Shown: one piece after another, positions 1-13,263 of the stretch
Numbering within the stretch: position 1 is the first letter of the stretch
How the letters are laid out: every line of letters starts with the position of its first letter
Source: Pelodera strongyloides
Taxonomy: Eukaryota > Nematoda > Chromadorea > Rhabditida > Rhabditidae
Reading direction: 5' to 3'
NCBI GenBank assembly: GCA_036852015.1
Contig: JAANDG010000037.1
Location: 372,001 to 436,000, forward strand
Length of the DNA: 64,000 bases
Position numbers and translations under genes: made by a program
Notes under the pieces: generated by a model
What the model was told of the DNA's origin: nothing
The model's input: only the letters and a program-made list of their open reading frames with translations
Database searches by the model: none

Positions 1-346
1 ACTTAAAATTAACAGTTTAATTATGGCACGTGTCTTGTGAAGCGTGTAACGTGTAAGTGATCTGGACTCTGGACGTCGACTTTACAGCCCGAACTCACCA
101 GAATACGCTGCACAACTTATAGACGCTGCACATTGCCAACTTATTACGTTAAAAAATCTTTTTTCCTTAAATTTAAGTTTTCTTTAATTGGTAAAGATTA
201 GAATCATTTTCAGACATGTTTCCTAGTCCATTTCGTCACGTCACAACAACCATGTAGGTTATTTTGAATAAGTGGTCCTGGTGGTAAAAACATTCAATTC
301 ATGAACCGTAGAGTCTAACCTGACCCTAACAATAATTCCTAACCAG

Positions 347-909
347 GCAGATTCTGACCCTCATAATTTGAAATTCAAAGGTGGACCGAATGAGATCTTC
401 CGTGAATGTTCTGGATGCGAGGAACGATGTTTTAAAGCACCAGTGGTCCGTTTCTGATATCTTTTCTAGTCTTTAATCTTCTTAATTTTTTATGAACAAA
501 ACAAAGGATTACAAAATAAATACGTACATAAGAATTGAGCAAATGCCAGTTATTTTGCCTGCAAACGAGAAAATGGACTCATGTCAAATCGAAAAGGGGG
601 TTAGACCCACTGCAAAATCAATTTTTGAGTTTATTTCTGTATAATCTGTGTTATTTAGCAAATATACAAGTAGGCTGGAAAGCGTAAAGTACCATATTTT
701 CTGGACCAAACCTTATTTTTATCTGAAATCTATGAAAAATTAAGTTCCTCCAACCTCCAGCTCCCCACAAAATTACGCATACTTCTCAACCGCTTAACTT
801 GCAGGCCTGTGAAAGAGTGTGTCAACCGGGCAAATGTGAATGTCTAGCTGCAATTGGAATGAAGCGAAGTACAAATGGATCTTGTGTCCCTGAACGATCA
901 TGTTATTAA
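347..909 (+). CDS. TIL-domain (trypsin-inhibitor-like) protein, 3' part
   Basis: Two in-frame exons, 347-442 and 805-909, encode a small cysteine-rich domain ending in TAA. The acceptors are AACCAG and TTGCAG, and the exon junction is phase 0. The domain runs from a GPNEIF motif through nine cysteines to CVPERSCY. This is the TIL fold found in nematode protease inhibitors and secreted proteins. An AATAAA overlaps the stop region at about 908. The canonical ten-cysteine pattern lacks its first Cys: GGPNE stands where CGPNE is usual. The signal-peptide exon was not found and may lie upstream of the window. The family assignment rests on cysteine spacing. The target protease, if any, cannot be told. 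Confidence 0.7.
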
Positions 910-1017
910 TAAAAATTTGAAATATCTTTGTCTTGCGAGCATTTAATATTGATTATTTGAGAACAAGCATATTTTGGTAGACGGGTGTGTTTCGTGTTAG
1001 TCACCGCTGTGACTCAA

Positions 1018-1335
1018 TGTCTGAGGTCTAGTCGCAGTCGCAATTTCGCAAGTCCAGTCGCGGTATCCATTTAAAATGAGGAACAAATTCAGGTTGTTCG
1101 CATGTCTAGTGATGTAAGCTCGACAGGCGACCTGCCGCAATGACCAGTCGCCTGTCGCCTCTAGCAGCGACAAGCCGCCAGTCGCCACTGAACAGTCGCA
1201 GCGACGAGTCGCCAGTCGCAGCTACAAGTCGCCCGCCGTGTCGCCGACTTCTACCAGCCAGCGAGTCGCTAGTTGCCAGTCGCAGCGATAAGCCGCCCGC
1301 CGTGTCGCCGGCTTCTACCAGCCGCGACTGGCCTC
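1018..1335. repeat. GC-rich GTCGC/CAGTCGC minisatellite
   Basis: The tract is built from variants of GTCGCCAGTCGC and GCAGCGACAAGCC inside otherwise AT-rich DNA. The clearest unit pair starts at about 1215 and 1279, a 64-bp period, each containing CCCGCCGTGTCGCCG then CTTCTACCAGCC. An open frame crosses it on each strand, but composition and repetition explain that better than coding. Confidence 0.7.
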
Positions 1336-4300
1336 ATATGTTGTTTACCGCGATACACTCCCACGAGGGACGAGAGATGAGAGTTCTAGTGAAAAATGAG
1401 AATCAGACATGTGTTGAAAGATGGAGAGTGCATACATTGAGCGCGAGAAAAGCAGAAAAGCAATCGTCAGACACACAGAGACATCGATTTCGTCAATGTC
1501 AAAACAGGGTGGTTTTCGGTAGATTTTGGCGACTTTTCCCCATTTTTTTAGAATTCAGTCTCCTATTTTAGTTCTTTGCTTACTTTGCTACTTACTTGGT
1601 TTAAATAAAAAGTCGGGCATGTCTTTTTCATATTTCTACTTTCTCTTATCTATAGTACTGTTTTGACTTTTTCAATATGCGAAAGAATTTATCTACTTTT
1701 CTGCAAAACAACACTCGTATTTATCACGTGTTCTAAAGGAACCTCATATTATGAATAATCAGAAGTTTATTTTCTGTATAAATTGGAAAATATGGATAGA
1801 ATTGGTAAATACCGTGTTATATATTCATTTTAGTTCACAAATTAATTCATGGGAACTTTAAACTTAGATTTAGCGGCTGTCGCGAATAGTTGTCACAAAT
1901 TTTTTTAGAAGCTTTAATTGGACGCTTATTTTGTTCAAGAGATGATTGGATTAGGATTAGGGGGTCTATAGTTCATTAAATCATATATCCTTGTATGGTT
2001 TTTACCGTTTTTTTTTTTATTTTACGGTTATTTTGTTTTGTTTCCTATAATACAAATTTACTCGATCGTCAATCGTCTGCGTTTATTATTTTTTAATCAC
2101 ACTAACGTCAAGATTAACAACGAATTGCGTTCTGGATGCATATTTAGGGAAAATAAAGGGATTATTATTACGATCTGTGTTTTCGGTGCAATATAGTAGC
2201 AGATTATGTATGTACCATTGCCGTAGTTTAGTTTTTTTTTTTTAAATTTATGATTATGTTTTTGCCATTCTATTTATCTTAATCTTACTGTCATTACTGT
2301 CACCTTACCTTTTATTTTTTATGCATTTTCATGCTATTAGGTATTTTTCCTTTGTCTTTTTTTTCGGTTTTATGTAACAGTTTTTTTTCTTCTATCTAAC
2401 TGTACACAGCGTTGTGTAATGTTTTGGGCAAAACGAAATCCAATAACTTGTTGTGAAAATTAAATGTTTTGTTTCTATTCTTTATCCTTCTTTACCCTTT
2501 CTAATAACACGAGGCGTCAAGCTTTTTTTGCGCATTTTCGTTCTTTTCAAGTGCCCACCTTGAATTTATTATTGAAAAGAAGAAATCTTCCTCTTTCTCT
2601 ATTCTGCAATTATCTTAATTGCCGACGTAATTATCGTGGTGGGTATAATTATCTTATGCTGTCAGCCAGGCTGCTAATCGAAGGAAGTATAAAACGAATA
2701 CTATAAAGTTAAAACACTCATTTTATTTTTTATTCCAAAGGATGCTTGTTATTGTTAGTAGTGGCTGTTATTTTAGATTAGTTCTGCACAATGAATAAGC
2801 ATTACATTACTAATTGTTACATTATTATTCACAAATATGATGGGACAATTCTATTGATTATATCGTATTATCATATCACGATTTATAAGTGGTCAACAGT
2901 CAACATGCAAGCTATTTATCTTCTTTATGGTAACATGAAAATACAAATGCAAAGGCAAACATTTATCTTTATTACAGTAAATTGCGCGGCGTTTGTGTAA
3001 TGTTACCAACTACTCAGTTACCAGTTACCCAGCTATCGGTTAGTTTAGAAAACCTTGTAATTAAGCCCAGTGGATTAACCACTCAAAAACAACCATTTGC
3101 GGTTCAGTGGTATTTCAGTGTAGCGCATTCGGTTTCCTGCGGGTGGAGGGTATTCACGGTGCTAGGGTTTAACTTTCTGTTGTCTAGTTTTTAACATTTA
3201 TTTCTAGGTCCCAATAAGGTAGTATGTTTACTTATTTCTTAAACATTGTTCGTGAATGTGGCTCATTTTTTAAGGTAACATGGAAATACCACATTATTTG
3301 CTAAAGGGATTGATTCAAGGTTTGCTCAAACAAAAATGCTGGCTTTATTCCTTTGCAACAATATTCCAAATGCAGAATGTCAAATCTCATTGCTAATCAA
3401 ATCAGTCATCTGTTTCCGTTTGTATGTTCGTTTTTAACTTTCATCCTCGGATGCACACCTTTTGGTGTATTTAATAAATAAATAATGTTCGTACTGGATA
3501 TATTTTTAGATGCATCATTCAAATCAATTACAGAAATTCAAATTCCTCTTGCCATTTTTCATTTACTTTATTCCTATTATGTTTTTACGTTGATTTATCT
3601 TCTTTACATCCATATCCATATCACGTAGAAGGCTTGCTTATACTTATTGCTTTCCTTTTTATTCCAACTTTTATAAGACAAGTTTCCCGTGGTTACATAC
3701 CTACAAATTACATTTTTATTATAAATTTGTATTTAAACTACTACAAGCTCGCTGCTTACTGTAGGTATTAACTCGAAAAACAGTGTTCATTTTCTCAGTT
3801 TGAGAATTCGTTTCTTTTTCACATTTGGGAAAAATATACAAAATAGAATGTAGACAGAAGACTCATTTTGACGTTTGTTTGCAAGTGTTTTATATTAATT
3901 AATTTCTGGAACTGCGCTTGAGTATTAATTGACCTAATCATATGTTGTTAGGAATGGTTTATTATCTTTTGTACTCAATTATGCAACAGAATGTTCATAT
4001 GCACTGTAATTTTCGCAAACTTTTTGTTAATATCTAATACAATATAGATACATTGAGCAGTGTTATTTGCATTCTTCCATTATTTCTCTCTCATTTCACA
4101 CAATAAGACGCACAAGTACCCTTTTATACACTTTTGTAATTTCTGGAAATGTTACTGTTCCTGGTAATTGTGTGTGTTGTTTTGTGACACACACATTTAC
4201 ATATAACAGGTGTTTTTTGTTATTTCCCGCGTTTTTTCAAAGAAATTGCTACAGGTCCCACTTGACTGAGTTGACAAGGTTTATTATATGTATTTTCAAC

Positions 4301-4529
4301 CTTTACTATACGGTGTTGTTTTTCCCTGAAAATTAGCTACCATTTAACTATTAGAATGTTAGAATTCTTGGAACGATTTCCTTTACTTCATTCATTCATT
4401 ACATTACATTATAAATCAGTAATGCTGACAGCGAATGTTTGTTTGTTTTGTCTGTTCCTCCTTTGTTATCACTTGTTATCAAATGGAAATATTCATTCAC
4501 TTTAAATATGCTTGTTGTTTGCTTTGTTG
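1336..4529. other. AT-rich intergenic region, no gene seen
   Basis: I see no exon with matched splice sites and no protein-like frame. The DNA is T-rich on the + strand with many T-runs. Short open frames here are low-complexity. Upstream promoter elements for the 4.5-kb gene may lie here but cannot be identified. Confidence 0.5.
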
Positions 4530-7358
4530 ATGTTAAAAAATCCCAATAAATTTCTCAATAAATCAATACTTCCAGAATATCCCATCCTGGATGTTCATAC
4601 CGTATCCTCATTAGAATATCGATCGTATGGGTACGACCCAAAACTGTCGCCCTCCGCCCCTTTTCGGGCCTTTTCAAGGACACGCCCTTATTGGAATAAT
4701 ATTCTTATTCCTATTCTACAGGTTAGTTACAGTATACTTTGTTTTGTTCAAACTAGGTTTTTTTTACTTAAATTTGTTTCTGTCAGACATGTTAATATTG
4801 TCCCAAATTCAAATAGCCGTCGTGAAACATCATATTATTTAATGTAATTTTTTCAATTTTTTGTCAGCAAGGTAGTCAGATGACCCAAGCCAAAAGCTGG
4901 TAAAATTAAAATATAAACCTCAGGATGCCCAAAAAAATCAGAACAAAGCATTCACAAAAAGTGCAACATCGTGTCTCCTTCTAATCTTCTATTCAATCAG
5001 GTTATGTGATGCAAATGGTATCAAAGTTGAAGTAGACGAAGACGTCCGACCTCGGCCAGTCCAATACAAAATATCCGATCAATCAATGCGAAATTATCAG
5101 AAGTATAATGGTCAGTGATGTATTATGCTTTGTGGTTAACAACATACTCATGGAATACTCTTTTGTGTTGACTTAGCGTTTGCGATCTACGAACGTAGTC
5201 AACTTCTAGATATTGAATATTTTGATATGTGTTAGACTCATTAAACGAGCGCAACCCCTTGAGAGACGATGAAAAAATCTAGTTCTTTATTGTGTATGGT
5301 ACTGTTCAACTTATGTCGTAGTTCGCAAATGGAACTGCTCATGTTGCTTGTAGATTTGAAGGGTACTGTAGGTATGATGCGCTCTAACTTACAGTACCTT
5401 GAATTGATGATCACACCTTATTACAGTATTTCCCTTTCAGAAGAAACTTGTCGCAAAACAGATCAACATTCCTATTGGGACTGGGAGGAAAACACTTTCC
5501 TCAGGGAACTTCGTGTAACGTGAGCATTTATTATTTTTATTCTTACACTTTTTTAGTGTATGTACTATGTACACTAGACTAACAATAAACAAGTTAGCAC
5601 TGTAGGGACGAAGGGGGGATCATATATAAGAGTAGAGTAACATTAATATAGTTGCTTACATTTCCAGGTTACTGCCCGAAACTGCACATGGTGACTATCA
5701 GGGAATAGTAACAAACGAATACTACAAATATATCGACCATCGTAAGTTTTTGTCGCTTATTACAGTAAGACTGAATACCGTGTTAGCTGTAGAAGTGCTG
5801 GTGCGTATCTGCGCAGGATTTAATTTGTAAGAAACCCCTATTTTGAAAAAGGTTTAGGAATAAAAATTTGCAAATTCTTGGTAACGAATATATTTCATGA
5901 AAAAATCGGGGTGCGCAACTCTAGGAAAGGTGCTAGAAATAAATGTTTAGGTGTGCTGAGTTCTGACTGTTTATTGAAAAAGAGTGCGCATGATGATTAT
6001 GAACTATGTTTCCCATTATAACCAATCATTTAGGCATGCTGAATACCGGTGAACGTTCTTTGTGTCCAAAGAAGAATAAAACCGGAGAAAGTCAAAAAGA
6101 TGTGGCAACTTTGCTGGAAAAACAGGCATTTGAAGACGAAGTCGTTGATTTGTATGTTTTGCTCACCTTCTCTTTATTTATTTATTTATTTATTTATTTT
6201 GATAATACGGCAAAACATTGTCCTTCATAGTCAGGCAATAACAATAGTATTTTAAACATTTCACTATTGTAATTCTTATATAGAGATCGTAAGTGATACT
6301 AGAGCAGTGCTGTACTGGACTTACAATTATACACCCTAGTACCTTTTTAGTATTTTCAACATGGAAGATGCTGCACCAAACAAGATTGGCTAATCACCAA
6401 TTCTACTTCGCAGGAACGGTTATTTTTTAAATTAGAAGTACCCATTTTGGGCGTTCCCCAGGGAATTGTTGGTAATGCTTTGATTTCTTTGATTTGTAAG
6501 CGGTGCAAATTTCAAACATGCTACACACTTGCACTGATTTCGAGCATTGATTTACATTTGCGAAATATTTTACTGTTGTTATACTATAGTAACCCAGATT
6601 CATTGTAGATTGTCCATTGCCTGTTATAGTTATACCAACTGATGAAACACTTGTTCATAATTTCCTTGTTACTTTATGTTTATGTACAATTATGCCAGTT
6701 CAAAAGTTTGTCAATCTCTTTACCTCTTCACACTGATGAATATTTGTGCATGCTTTATTTTTTAATCAATTTGTGCGTGTTTATTAATCTTTTGCATGTG
6801 TTAATTTACATATAGGTCCCAGAAATCATTGTTTATATTAATTGATTTTATTATAGAATTGTTAGAAAATTAGAAAAACGCCTCATTTGTGATATTCTTC
6901 AATTCACTTGATTCCTAAACGACAAAATTATTCAGATAATTTACTGAAAATGCCTCATTTGCAAAGTGCCTACAAAAGCAAAAATACTGTTTTTCACTCA
7001 CATAAAGATGCCAAAATATCAAAATGTTCACTATTTACGTATTCCGCAAGCATGTATATATAATAATAAAACGTTTTTTTTTGTGACGCTACATGGTTTG
7101 TGTCGTCTGTCGTCTGGAAATACAGTGGTTGTGCAAAATATTGATTATTAGAAAGATTGATTGATATACTGGGAGTGTACATCCCCCACTCACACTTGGT
7201 ATTGTTTCTTTAGTGTTACTACAATCAGAAGTATACCTGGAAATACGATTGTGGAACTACGGAACTTTTTAAAATATGTTACGGCGGTAGGATATGGCCC
7301 GTACAAACAGCCGAAAATGTCCGACGTCTTTGCTCACAATCAGGATTGGCGGAACTAG
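4530..7358 (+). CDS. Unrecognised 249-residue protein, seven exons
   Basis: Exons 4530-4721, 4869-4900, 5001-5110, 5441-5519, 5668-5741, 6034-6151 and 7214-7358 join in a single frame with every phase matching. They total 750 nt, or 249 residues plus TAG. Donors include GTTAGT, GTAAAA, GTGAGC, GTAAGT and GTATGT. Acceptors include TCAG, CCAG and TTTAG. The protein is soluble and charged. It has aromatic-rich stretches such as RPYWNN and YWDWEEN, and a C-terminus with YGPYKQPKMSDVF. There is no signal peptide or membrane segment. I do not recognise the family. The ATG at 4530 is the first in frame after an AT-rich leader. The frame is also open further upstream, so the start is uncertain. Confidence 0.65.
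6173..6202. repeat. TTTA microsatellite
   Basis: About seven TTTA units lie in the last intron of the 4.5-7.4 kb gene. Confidence 0.8.
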
Positions 7359-7679
7359 TAATGAACATGAACTCTTAAAGAAGAACACTGTTGATTAAAA
7401 AAATTATTTACGTTTCGGTACTGCATCGACTTCATAACAGTACCTAATGGCACCTCGCTTGCCTCGCTATCTTTTTTCAGCTTCTCTTTAATTTTTTTTT
7501 CGGCTGATTGTGGGTCGTTATGCTTGAGGTATTACTTAACTGCCGGAATAAAATTCGTTATCAGATGTTCTCCCTATCATTTGTCACCACAAGAAAGAAA
7601 GCGGATAGAGCGTGGGTGAGAGGGTGACAAAGTAGATAAAACAGCCGAGTACCACCCATAATATCACTTGAAAGTCATG

Positions 7680-7740
7680 AATCAGGTTCGAACCTACACA
7701 CAAGGTTTAGTCACTGGCTCACTGGTTACGTAATATGAAG
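7680..7740 (-). repeat. tRNA-like SINE remnant
   Basis: Read on the minus strand, GTAGGTTCGAACCTGATT carries a pol III B-box-like core (GGTTCGAACCT). Degraded tRNA-like sequence precedes it. It does not fold into a complete tRNA. Confidence 0.35.
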
Positions 7741-8109
7741 AAATCAAATCGACTAATTGACCGTAGTGCTCCAGCTGGGGTACGAAATTAATGAGTCGTA
7801 GTATCCGTGAATCTAAAAGAATATAATGATAATAAAGTGCGTGCTAATGGTCGAACAAAATGTCAGCGTACCAGTGATTTGTCACAACACAGAAACTTAC
7901 CAAAAAGATGGCGGCATTCTTTTAAAATGAAACTAACGTAAAAATGTAAACACATTTGCTAGTTGTCTGAAGCGTGTGTGTACTGTACCGAATCAATATA
8001 GCATGTTTCTTCGATATCTTATTATATAAAGGAGAAGAGTTTACTTTTTTGTTTGTGTGAACATAACGAAACCTGTTCATAAAGAAAATTTTCTATTGTC
8101 ATAGAGCAT

Positions 8110-8205
8110 ACAAAATCTTTGCCGCTGGCGAGATTCGAACCCACAGCAGCGCACAACCTCTCGATTCATAGTTCAACGCTCTACCTGTTGAACTATGCTA
8201 GCTTA
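8110..8205 (-). repeat. tRNA-derived SINE, copy 1
   Basis: On the minus strand there is an A-box-like TAGTTCAACAGGTAGAGC, then GAATCGAGAGGT, then a B-box GGGTTCGAATC, then GCAAAGATTTT. The same order of blocks (GAATCGAGAGGT, GGGTTCGAATC, GCAAAGATTTT) recurs at 12.1 kb, so this is a dispersed family. The anticodon arm is not canonical. Confidence 0.55.
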
Positions 8206-8654
8206 TCACAAGGATAATCCTCTGCCCAACATACAACACCTACAATGGCAAATTTGCATGGTAGCATTAGTCGAGTGGAGATCCAAACTGATTATTATAC
8301 GTTTCCACAATCAGAGACGCGTGAATGTGTGGGAGGAGAAAGAGCCGAGAGTTTACTTTTTACATTGTAGCAATTCTTTTTTAAATAGGGAAACAATCGG
8401 CCGAACGATTCCTCCAGTCGGAGAAGAGCCCGTAGGGCTCTTCGAACGGCTGGTAATAGATATATAATTCAAAGCGTGTGATTATTATTTGATGGCCGAT
8501 ATGATGAGCACAATCAACTACTTATTCCAGATCACACAATTATGGGATTGCAAATCTGCTGAAATGTATCGTATCTTGGAACTACACGAGAATTTTCTTT
8601 AATTTTTCATATTATATATGCAGGTCTCGTGCAGAAATACGGTAGTATTGGCAG

Positions 8655-8861
8655 AATCGCACTGATTTTTTGGGACACTGGCAAACGCCATTATGCTTCT
8701 ACAGTCCACATGCACATGTTCTCCAGAGAGAATCGCCTACGCATCCGGGTGTTTTGTCAAAGGTGTCTGCTATTTTTCAGGAAGCGTGGGCTAATTGTAA
8801 GCAAGTACGTCAATACCAAACAACTATTCTACTGAACTCTTCGTCAGTGCTAATAAAATAA
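8655..8861 (+). other. Possible orphan last exon
   Basis: After an acceptor-like TTGGCAG, a frame stays open for 68 codons to TAA and reads like protein (for example SPHAHVLQRES and AIFQEAWANCK). A second frame is also open from an ATATGCAG at 8623. I found no upstream exon whose phase fits with confidence. It may be an alternative 3' exon of the preceding gene, a gene relic, or chance. Confidence 0.22.
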
Positions 8862-9300
8862 TTCCACTTCGGTCCGTATTTCCGATACGAAACCGTAGAA
8901 AAATGCTGATTAACTGAGATAAGGAATCTGCAAAAAAGGAGGTTCATCCTTCAGTTGGCACGGTCGCTCGAACCAGAGACGCACTAGAAGTAATGCATTT
9001 CATTTCATACACCATACTTATACCATTCACATTTATATCATTTACATAATAATTCAATCTTTACCTTTACCATACTGTATGTATATCATTGACATAACAA
9101 TTTATATTGTTATTGTTATCAAGAGGGTAACCAATTTACATTAGTTAAAACTGCAAGAACTGTGCAGTAGTACGTAGAACTCTCCGCTGCGTTATTTGCG
9201 CCCCTTCGCTTTTGTTTACGAATGCTCATAAACAAGGTTGAGTAGCTTTTCGTTGCGATTGTGGATTTTTTGCATAAATTAAATATTTAAGGGGCAGACC

Positions 9301-12300
9301 ATGAGAAGGCTTATTTTATTGGCCCTGGTGGTGGGCACTTCTCTGGGTCTCCCTGCAGCTGCAGTGTCCAAGTTCTGCCCGAATGGAGGAGTTTATTATG
9401 CGGAATTCGACGCCTGCCTGTTTATTCAGAAGCAACGTATGTTATTTTGGGATGTTTTATATTTTGCAGTTTTGTGATTTTGACGTTTGACATTTTAGAC
9501 AGAAACCCATGAATTGGATACACATGAAGACATTCAGGCTGTACATTACATATACATACATTACACACAATGACCAATAAATCCCTTCAAACGACATGCG
9601 CGAAGTGACCTTTCCTATTGGTTTATCCCATCTGGAAAGGAAAAATAAGGAGTTATAAGTTGTAAAACCTAGCAGACTTATTTGATTCAGAAGAGCCGTA
9701 GACCTCAACTTTCCTAAGAAAGTTTTGGTCTGTGTATCTTGGATCCTTCGTCAATTAGTGTGGTTATTGAATTATTGGAAAATTTAAATTATTAACTCGG
9801 ACAAACGGAGTAGATCTAATTTCTTACTGTAGATGGTGCGAAGTGAAACGGAAATCTAACAATTTGAACGGTGTGCAATTTAGTAAAAACAAGATGAACA
9901 CTTTACTTGCGGGAACTTGGTGCATTTGAAATAAATGAGAATTTCAGGTAAAACATTCGATAGTGCGGAAGCGGAATGTACGATGCGCGGAGGTCATCTG
10001 ATTTCATTACACAGCAGTTATCAAGCCACAATCATCAATGAAATCGCTGTCAATGGTTGGTTATATCCATAGTCATCCACAGTCATAGTAGGCCGGAAAT
10101 AGAGGACTAGTATGTACATCGTATCGTAGTAGATGGTAGCTCTAATGAAGTCCGTATTGCACTATGGTAGTTGATGCCGCTTTTTCTAATAGTTATCCGG
10201 TAGCAGCTAGATCAGTCAGTCTTCTGACAGTTCTCTAACTAAATCTCTGGATTTGTGTGAAATTATGGCTTCGTGTACCTTTTCTTTCTGCATCGTTTCT
10301 CACTTTGTATGAATGTTTGTGACCTTTTCGAGCCTTAATAGTTTGTTCTCTAGCAAGCTAAGCTAACACCTTCATACGCAGCTACACACGTTAGACGCCT
10401 CACAACCAAAGCTAGTTCCGAGGTGGTATAAAGCAGTCTCAGTGAAACAATTAGATAAGGTGCAATGGAAACTTATCACATAGGAAGGAGATTAAAATTC
10501 ATGTTTTATTCTTCGCAAGCCATTATTCTTGAGAAGTGGGCGCCAACCTTTTCTAAGCGCTTGCAAATCGTCTTAAAGGGTCAGGCCCACCGATATAAAC
10601 CTATATTTATTATTTGTCCATAATTCATAAAAAGGGTCTTTATTATAATATATACAGACTAAATATTATTCAGCTTTACCATGGGGAAGTTTTTCCGGTG
10701 AGCTTTCCTTACGGAAGCGACCGTAGTCTCATCTTTGTTTAAAGGTGTATGCATTTTTTTTCGTCTTCGCTTGCCTCGTTGTCTGCACTCTCATGTGCAT
10801 ATGTGTCTTCTTAGGCTGGTGTCTCTTTAGGCAGCACACTCTCTCGTCTTTCGCCGCAGGACTAATATAATCAAACAACTACGGTACTATGGCAATGTTT
10901 AACTTCTTTAAAAATGTTTTGATTTTCTTTTACCCAAGGCCTGTCTACGGTACCTTCTGTAAGGAAAGCTCACGGGAAAAACTTCCCCATGGTAAAACTG
11001 AATAATATTTGGTATGTATATATTATAATAAATACCCTTTTTATGAATTATGAACAAGTAATAAATATAGGTTTATATCGGTGGGCCTGACCCTTTAAAA
11101 TAAATTCTTCCGTGATGAGTTTACAAGAAATTGATTCATTGGAAATTTGGGAAAACAGGATTATTTTGCTTGACTGTTTGTTACAGAAAAATATAAAGGA
11201 ACCGGGGTAATTTTTTGGGCGTTGCAGAAAAAAATAATAATTCCAAAAGATAAAAAAGACGACAAGCATGCAGCCTTGGCAAAACGGTTTGTAGCAGTAA
11301 AGCCATAGATGGCTTGAAAAATAAATAAATTCATGTTTTTATTGATTATATTTCAGAGATGAACCAGCAGTACATGTGGTTGGGTATGTACAGGACAGAT
11401 AAGACAAAGAAACAATGGTACTGGACAGACGGCTCAGATACACAGTACAAGAGATGGGCACCTGGTAAGAGGAAGAAGGAGATTGAAATCTAATTTAAAA
11501 TCGATAAAATACAGCAAGTGAAGTAGAAATATCGATTGAGAAATAAACACACATGGCAATAGAGAAACCAAGTCCCCCTCCCCTTCAAAATATCAAATAC
11601 TACATACAGAAAACACTTTTTTTTTACAAAACTGTTGCAGTGTCGCGGTCTTCGTTTTGCCATACCAAGTGTAGGGCAACTCATAACCAATTTGTTTGCG
11701 CCAGCGCAAGAGTGCTAATCATATCTTTACGGTCCGACTTTTTTTTTGTTATTTATTTTATGGCTGAATCTAGTTTCAACTTGCAGATGAGCCTTACGGC
11801 GAGCTCGTCCATCTGGCTCCTCTAACTGGATATTGGGAGACTGTGGACAAATCAGAACAGAATCAATTCCCATTCATATGCAAAATGAGCTCTGGATTTG
11901 CACCATCGGCTGGACCATGTGAGTCAGAATATGAATTCCAGAATACCAACTTGACCTCGTTACATAATAATAATTTAATAATTTATTGACACATTATATA
12001 TAATATATAAGTATGCATCATATAAAATGATGATAAGAGGTTGGCAAATTAAGCCACATGCAACGATAAGCTTGAGTGCTTGAGTTTCCTTGAAAAATCT
12101 TTGCCCGCGGTGGGATTCGAACCCATCAAGCAACCCATCACCTCTCGATTCCCAGTCGAGTTACATATTGTCCTGATAAAAAAAAGTTTAGGACTTTTGT
12201 AAGATCAAGGGGATCTTTCGTCATAAGCCTGGAATCTGACTGGCTGTTGGGATTTATTGAAATCCCTTCTAAATTGCAAGTTTCCTGGCCTATGCAATAA

Positions 12301-13263
12301 TATGTATTTTTCAGGGATCGCCTGCCCGCCTGGCTGGAAGTATCTTTCCACAACTAGGTCTTGCTACTACGTAAGTTGTATTGCTATGTACATAACATAG
12401 ATCCCGGGTTATCTCACATGAGTTCCAACATTTGGATATAAACGTGTGACATCGCACTCCGATCGACAACTAGCCCAAACGCGAAAATCTAATTGTCCTA
12501 ATTATTTAGGGAGCTGACTTCCGCAACGTGGGCGGAATCGGCTACGAAGACGCAGCCACCTACTGTAGAGAAATGGATGCCACATTGACATCAATCCATG
12601 GAAAGGAAGAGAACTATTTTGTTTACAGTCAGTTTTATGTTTTGTGTTTTATTGTAGGACATGCACAACGAGTAGTTACATCAGCCACCAGTCACTACAG
12701 TAACTACAGTACTTAAACAGAATATTGCAGGCAATGTGCCAGGAGGAGACGACGCTAAATCGTGGATCGGTCTTCGATTCGTAAATGGAACATGGAAATG
12801 GGAGGACAATTCACCCCTTGATTACACAAAATGGTGGCAGAACCAACATAAGGATTTGGTCATTTACGCAGCCACGGTTAGTACTTTGTTTCTAAAAGAA
12901 TACTCATCGGAGCAATCGTATATGTAAGGACAGTGTGTTTCCAAAAAGTGAAGTAAATTTGCAACGAAAATTGGTGTACACGCGTCTTGCACAAATCTTG
13001 CACACACGTTAGCGCGCCATGTGTTGAAACTTAAAAAAAAAACTAGCGATTGATTTTAATCTGCGGTTTTCATGGTTCATAATCCTTTTCGAAGAACTAA
13101 TTGCTAATTACCCTAATTACAGATGTCCATTGGTCCCACACTAACTGGGCCCTCTTTCTGGACTTCGCAATCTGCCACCGATAAACAATCATATTTCGTA
13201 TGTAAGCAACTTCTTCCTGCTCTACACGTCAATGCAGAATCCAACACAACGGCATCTCCATAA
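9301..13263 (+). CDS. Secreted C-type lectin with two CTLDs
   Basis: Eight exons (9301-9436, 9948-10055, 11357-11464, 11787-11918, 12315-12370, 12510-12627, 12731-12876, 13123-13263) join with matching phases into 314 residues. The signal peptide is residues 1 to about 16 (MRRLILLALVVGTSLG). The first C-type lectin domain is about 25-155, from FCPNGG through a WLGM core to FPFICKM. The second is about 164-300, from ACPPGW through WIGL and WKWED to YFVCK. Neither domain shows an EPN or QPD sugar-binding triplet, so calcium-dependent mannose or galactose binding is doubtful. The family belongs to the large nematode clec group, often secreted and linked to immunity. A TTAA MITE sits in intron 2 and a SINE in intron 4. 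AATAAA follows at about 13283. Confidence 0.88.
10573..11098. mobile_element. TTAA-flanked palindromic MITE in lectin intron
   Basis: TTAA at 10573-10576 and 11095-11098 bracket an element whose ends are AGGGTCAGGCCCACCGATAT and its reverse complement. Inverted arms of about 160 bp include matching copies of TTACCATGGGGAAGTTTTTC. The centre has no coding capacity. The TTAA target and AGGG ends suggest a piggyBac-like MITE mobilised in trans; that superfamily label is inference. Confidence 0.8.
12098..12185 (-). repeat. tRNA-derived SINE, copy 2
   Basis: The minus strand carries GAATCGAGAGGTGATGGG, a perfect B-box GGTTCGAATCC and GCAAAGATTTT. It matches the copy at 8.1 kb in block order. It lies in intron 4 of the lectin gene. 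Confidence 0.55.

Noticed and set aside
1140..1571. 143-codon open frame rich in Ser, Arg and Pro
   Set aside because: Produced by the GTCGC minisatellite; no splice signals or domain.
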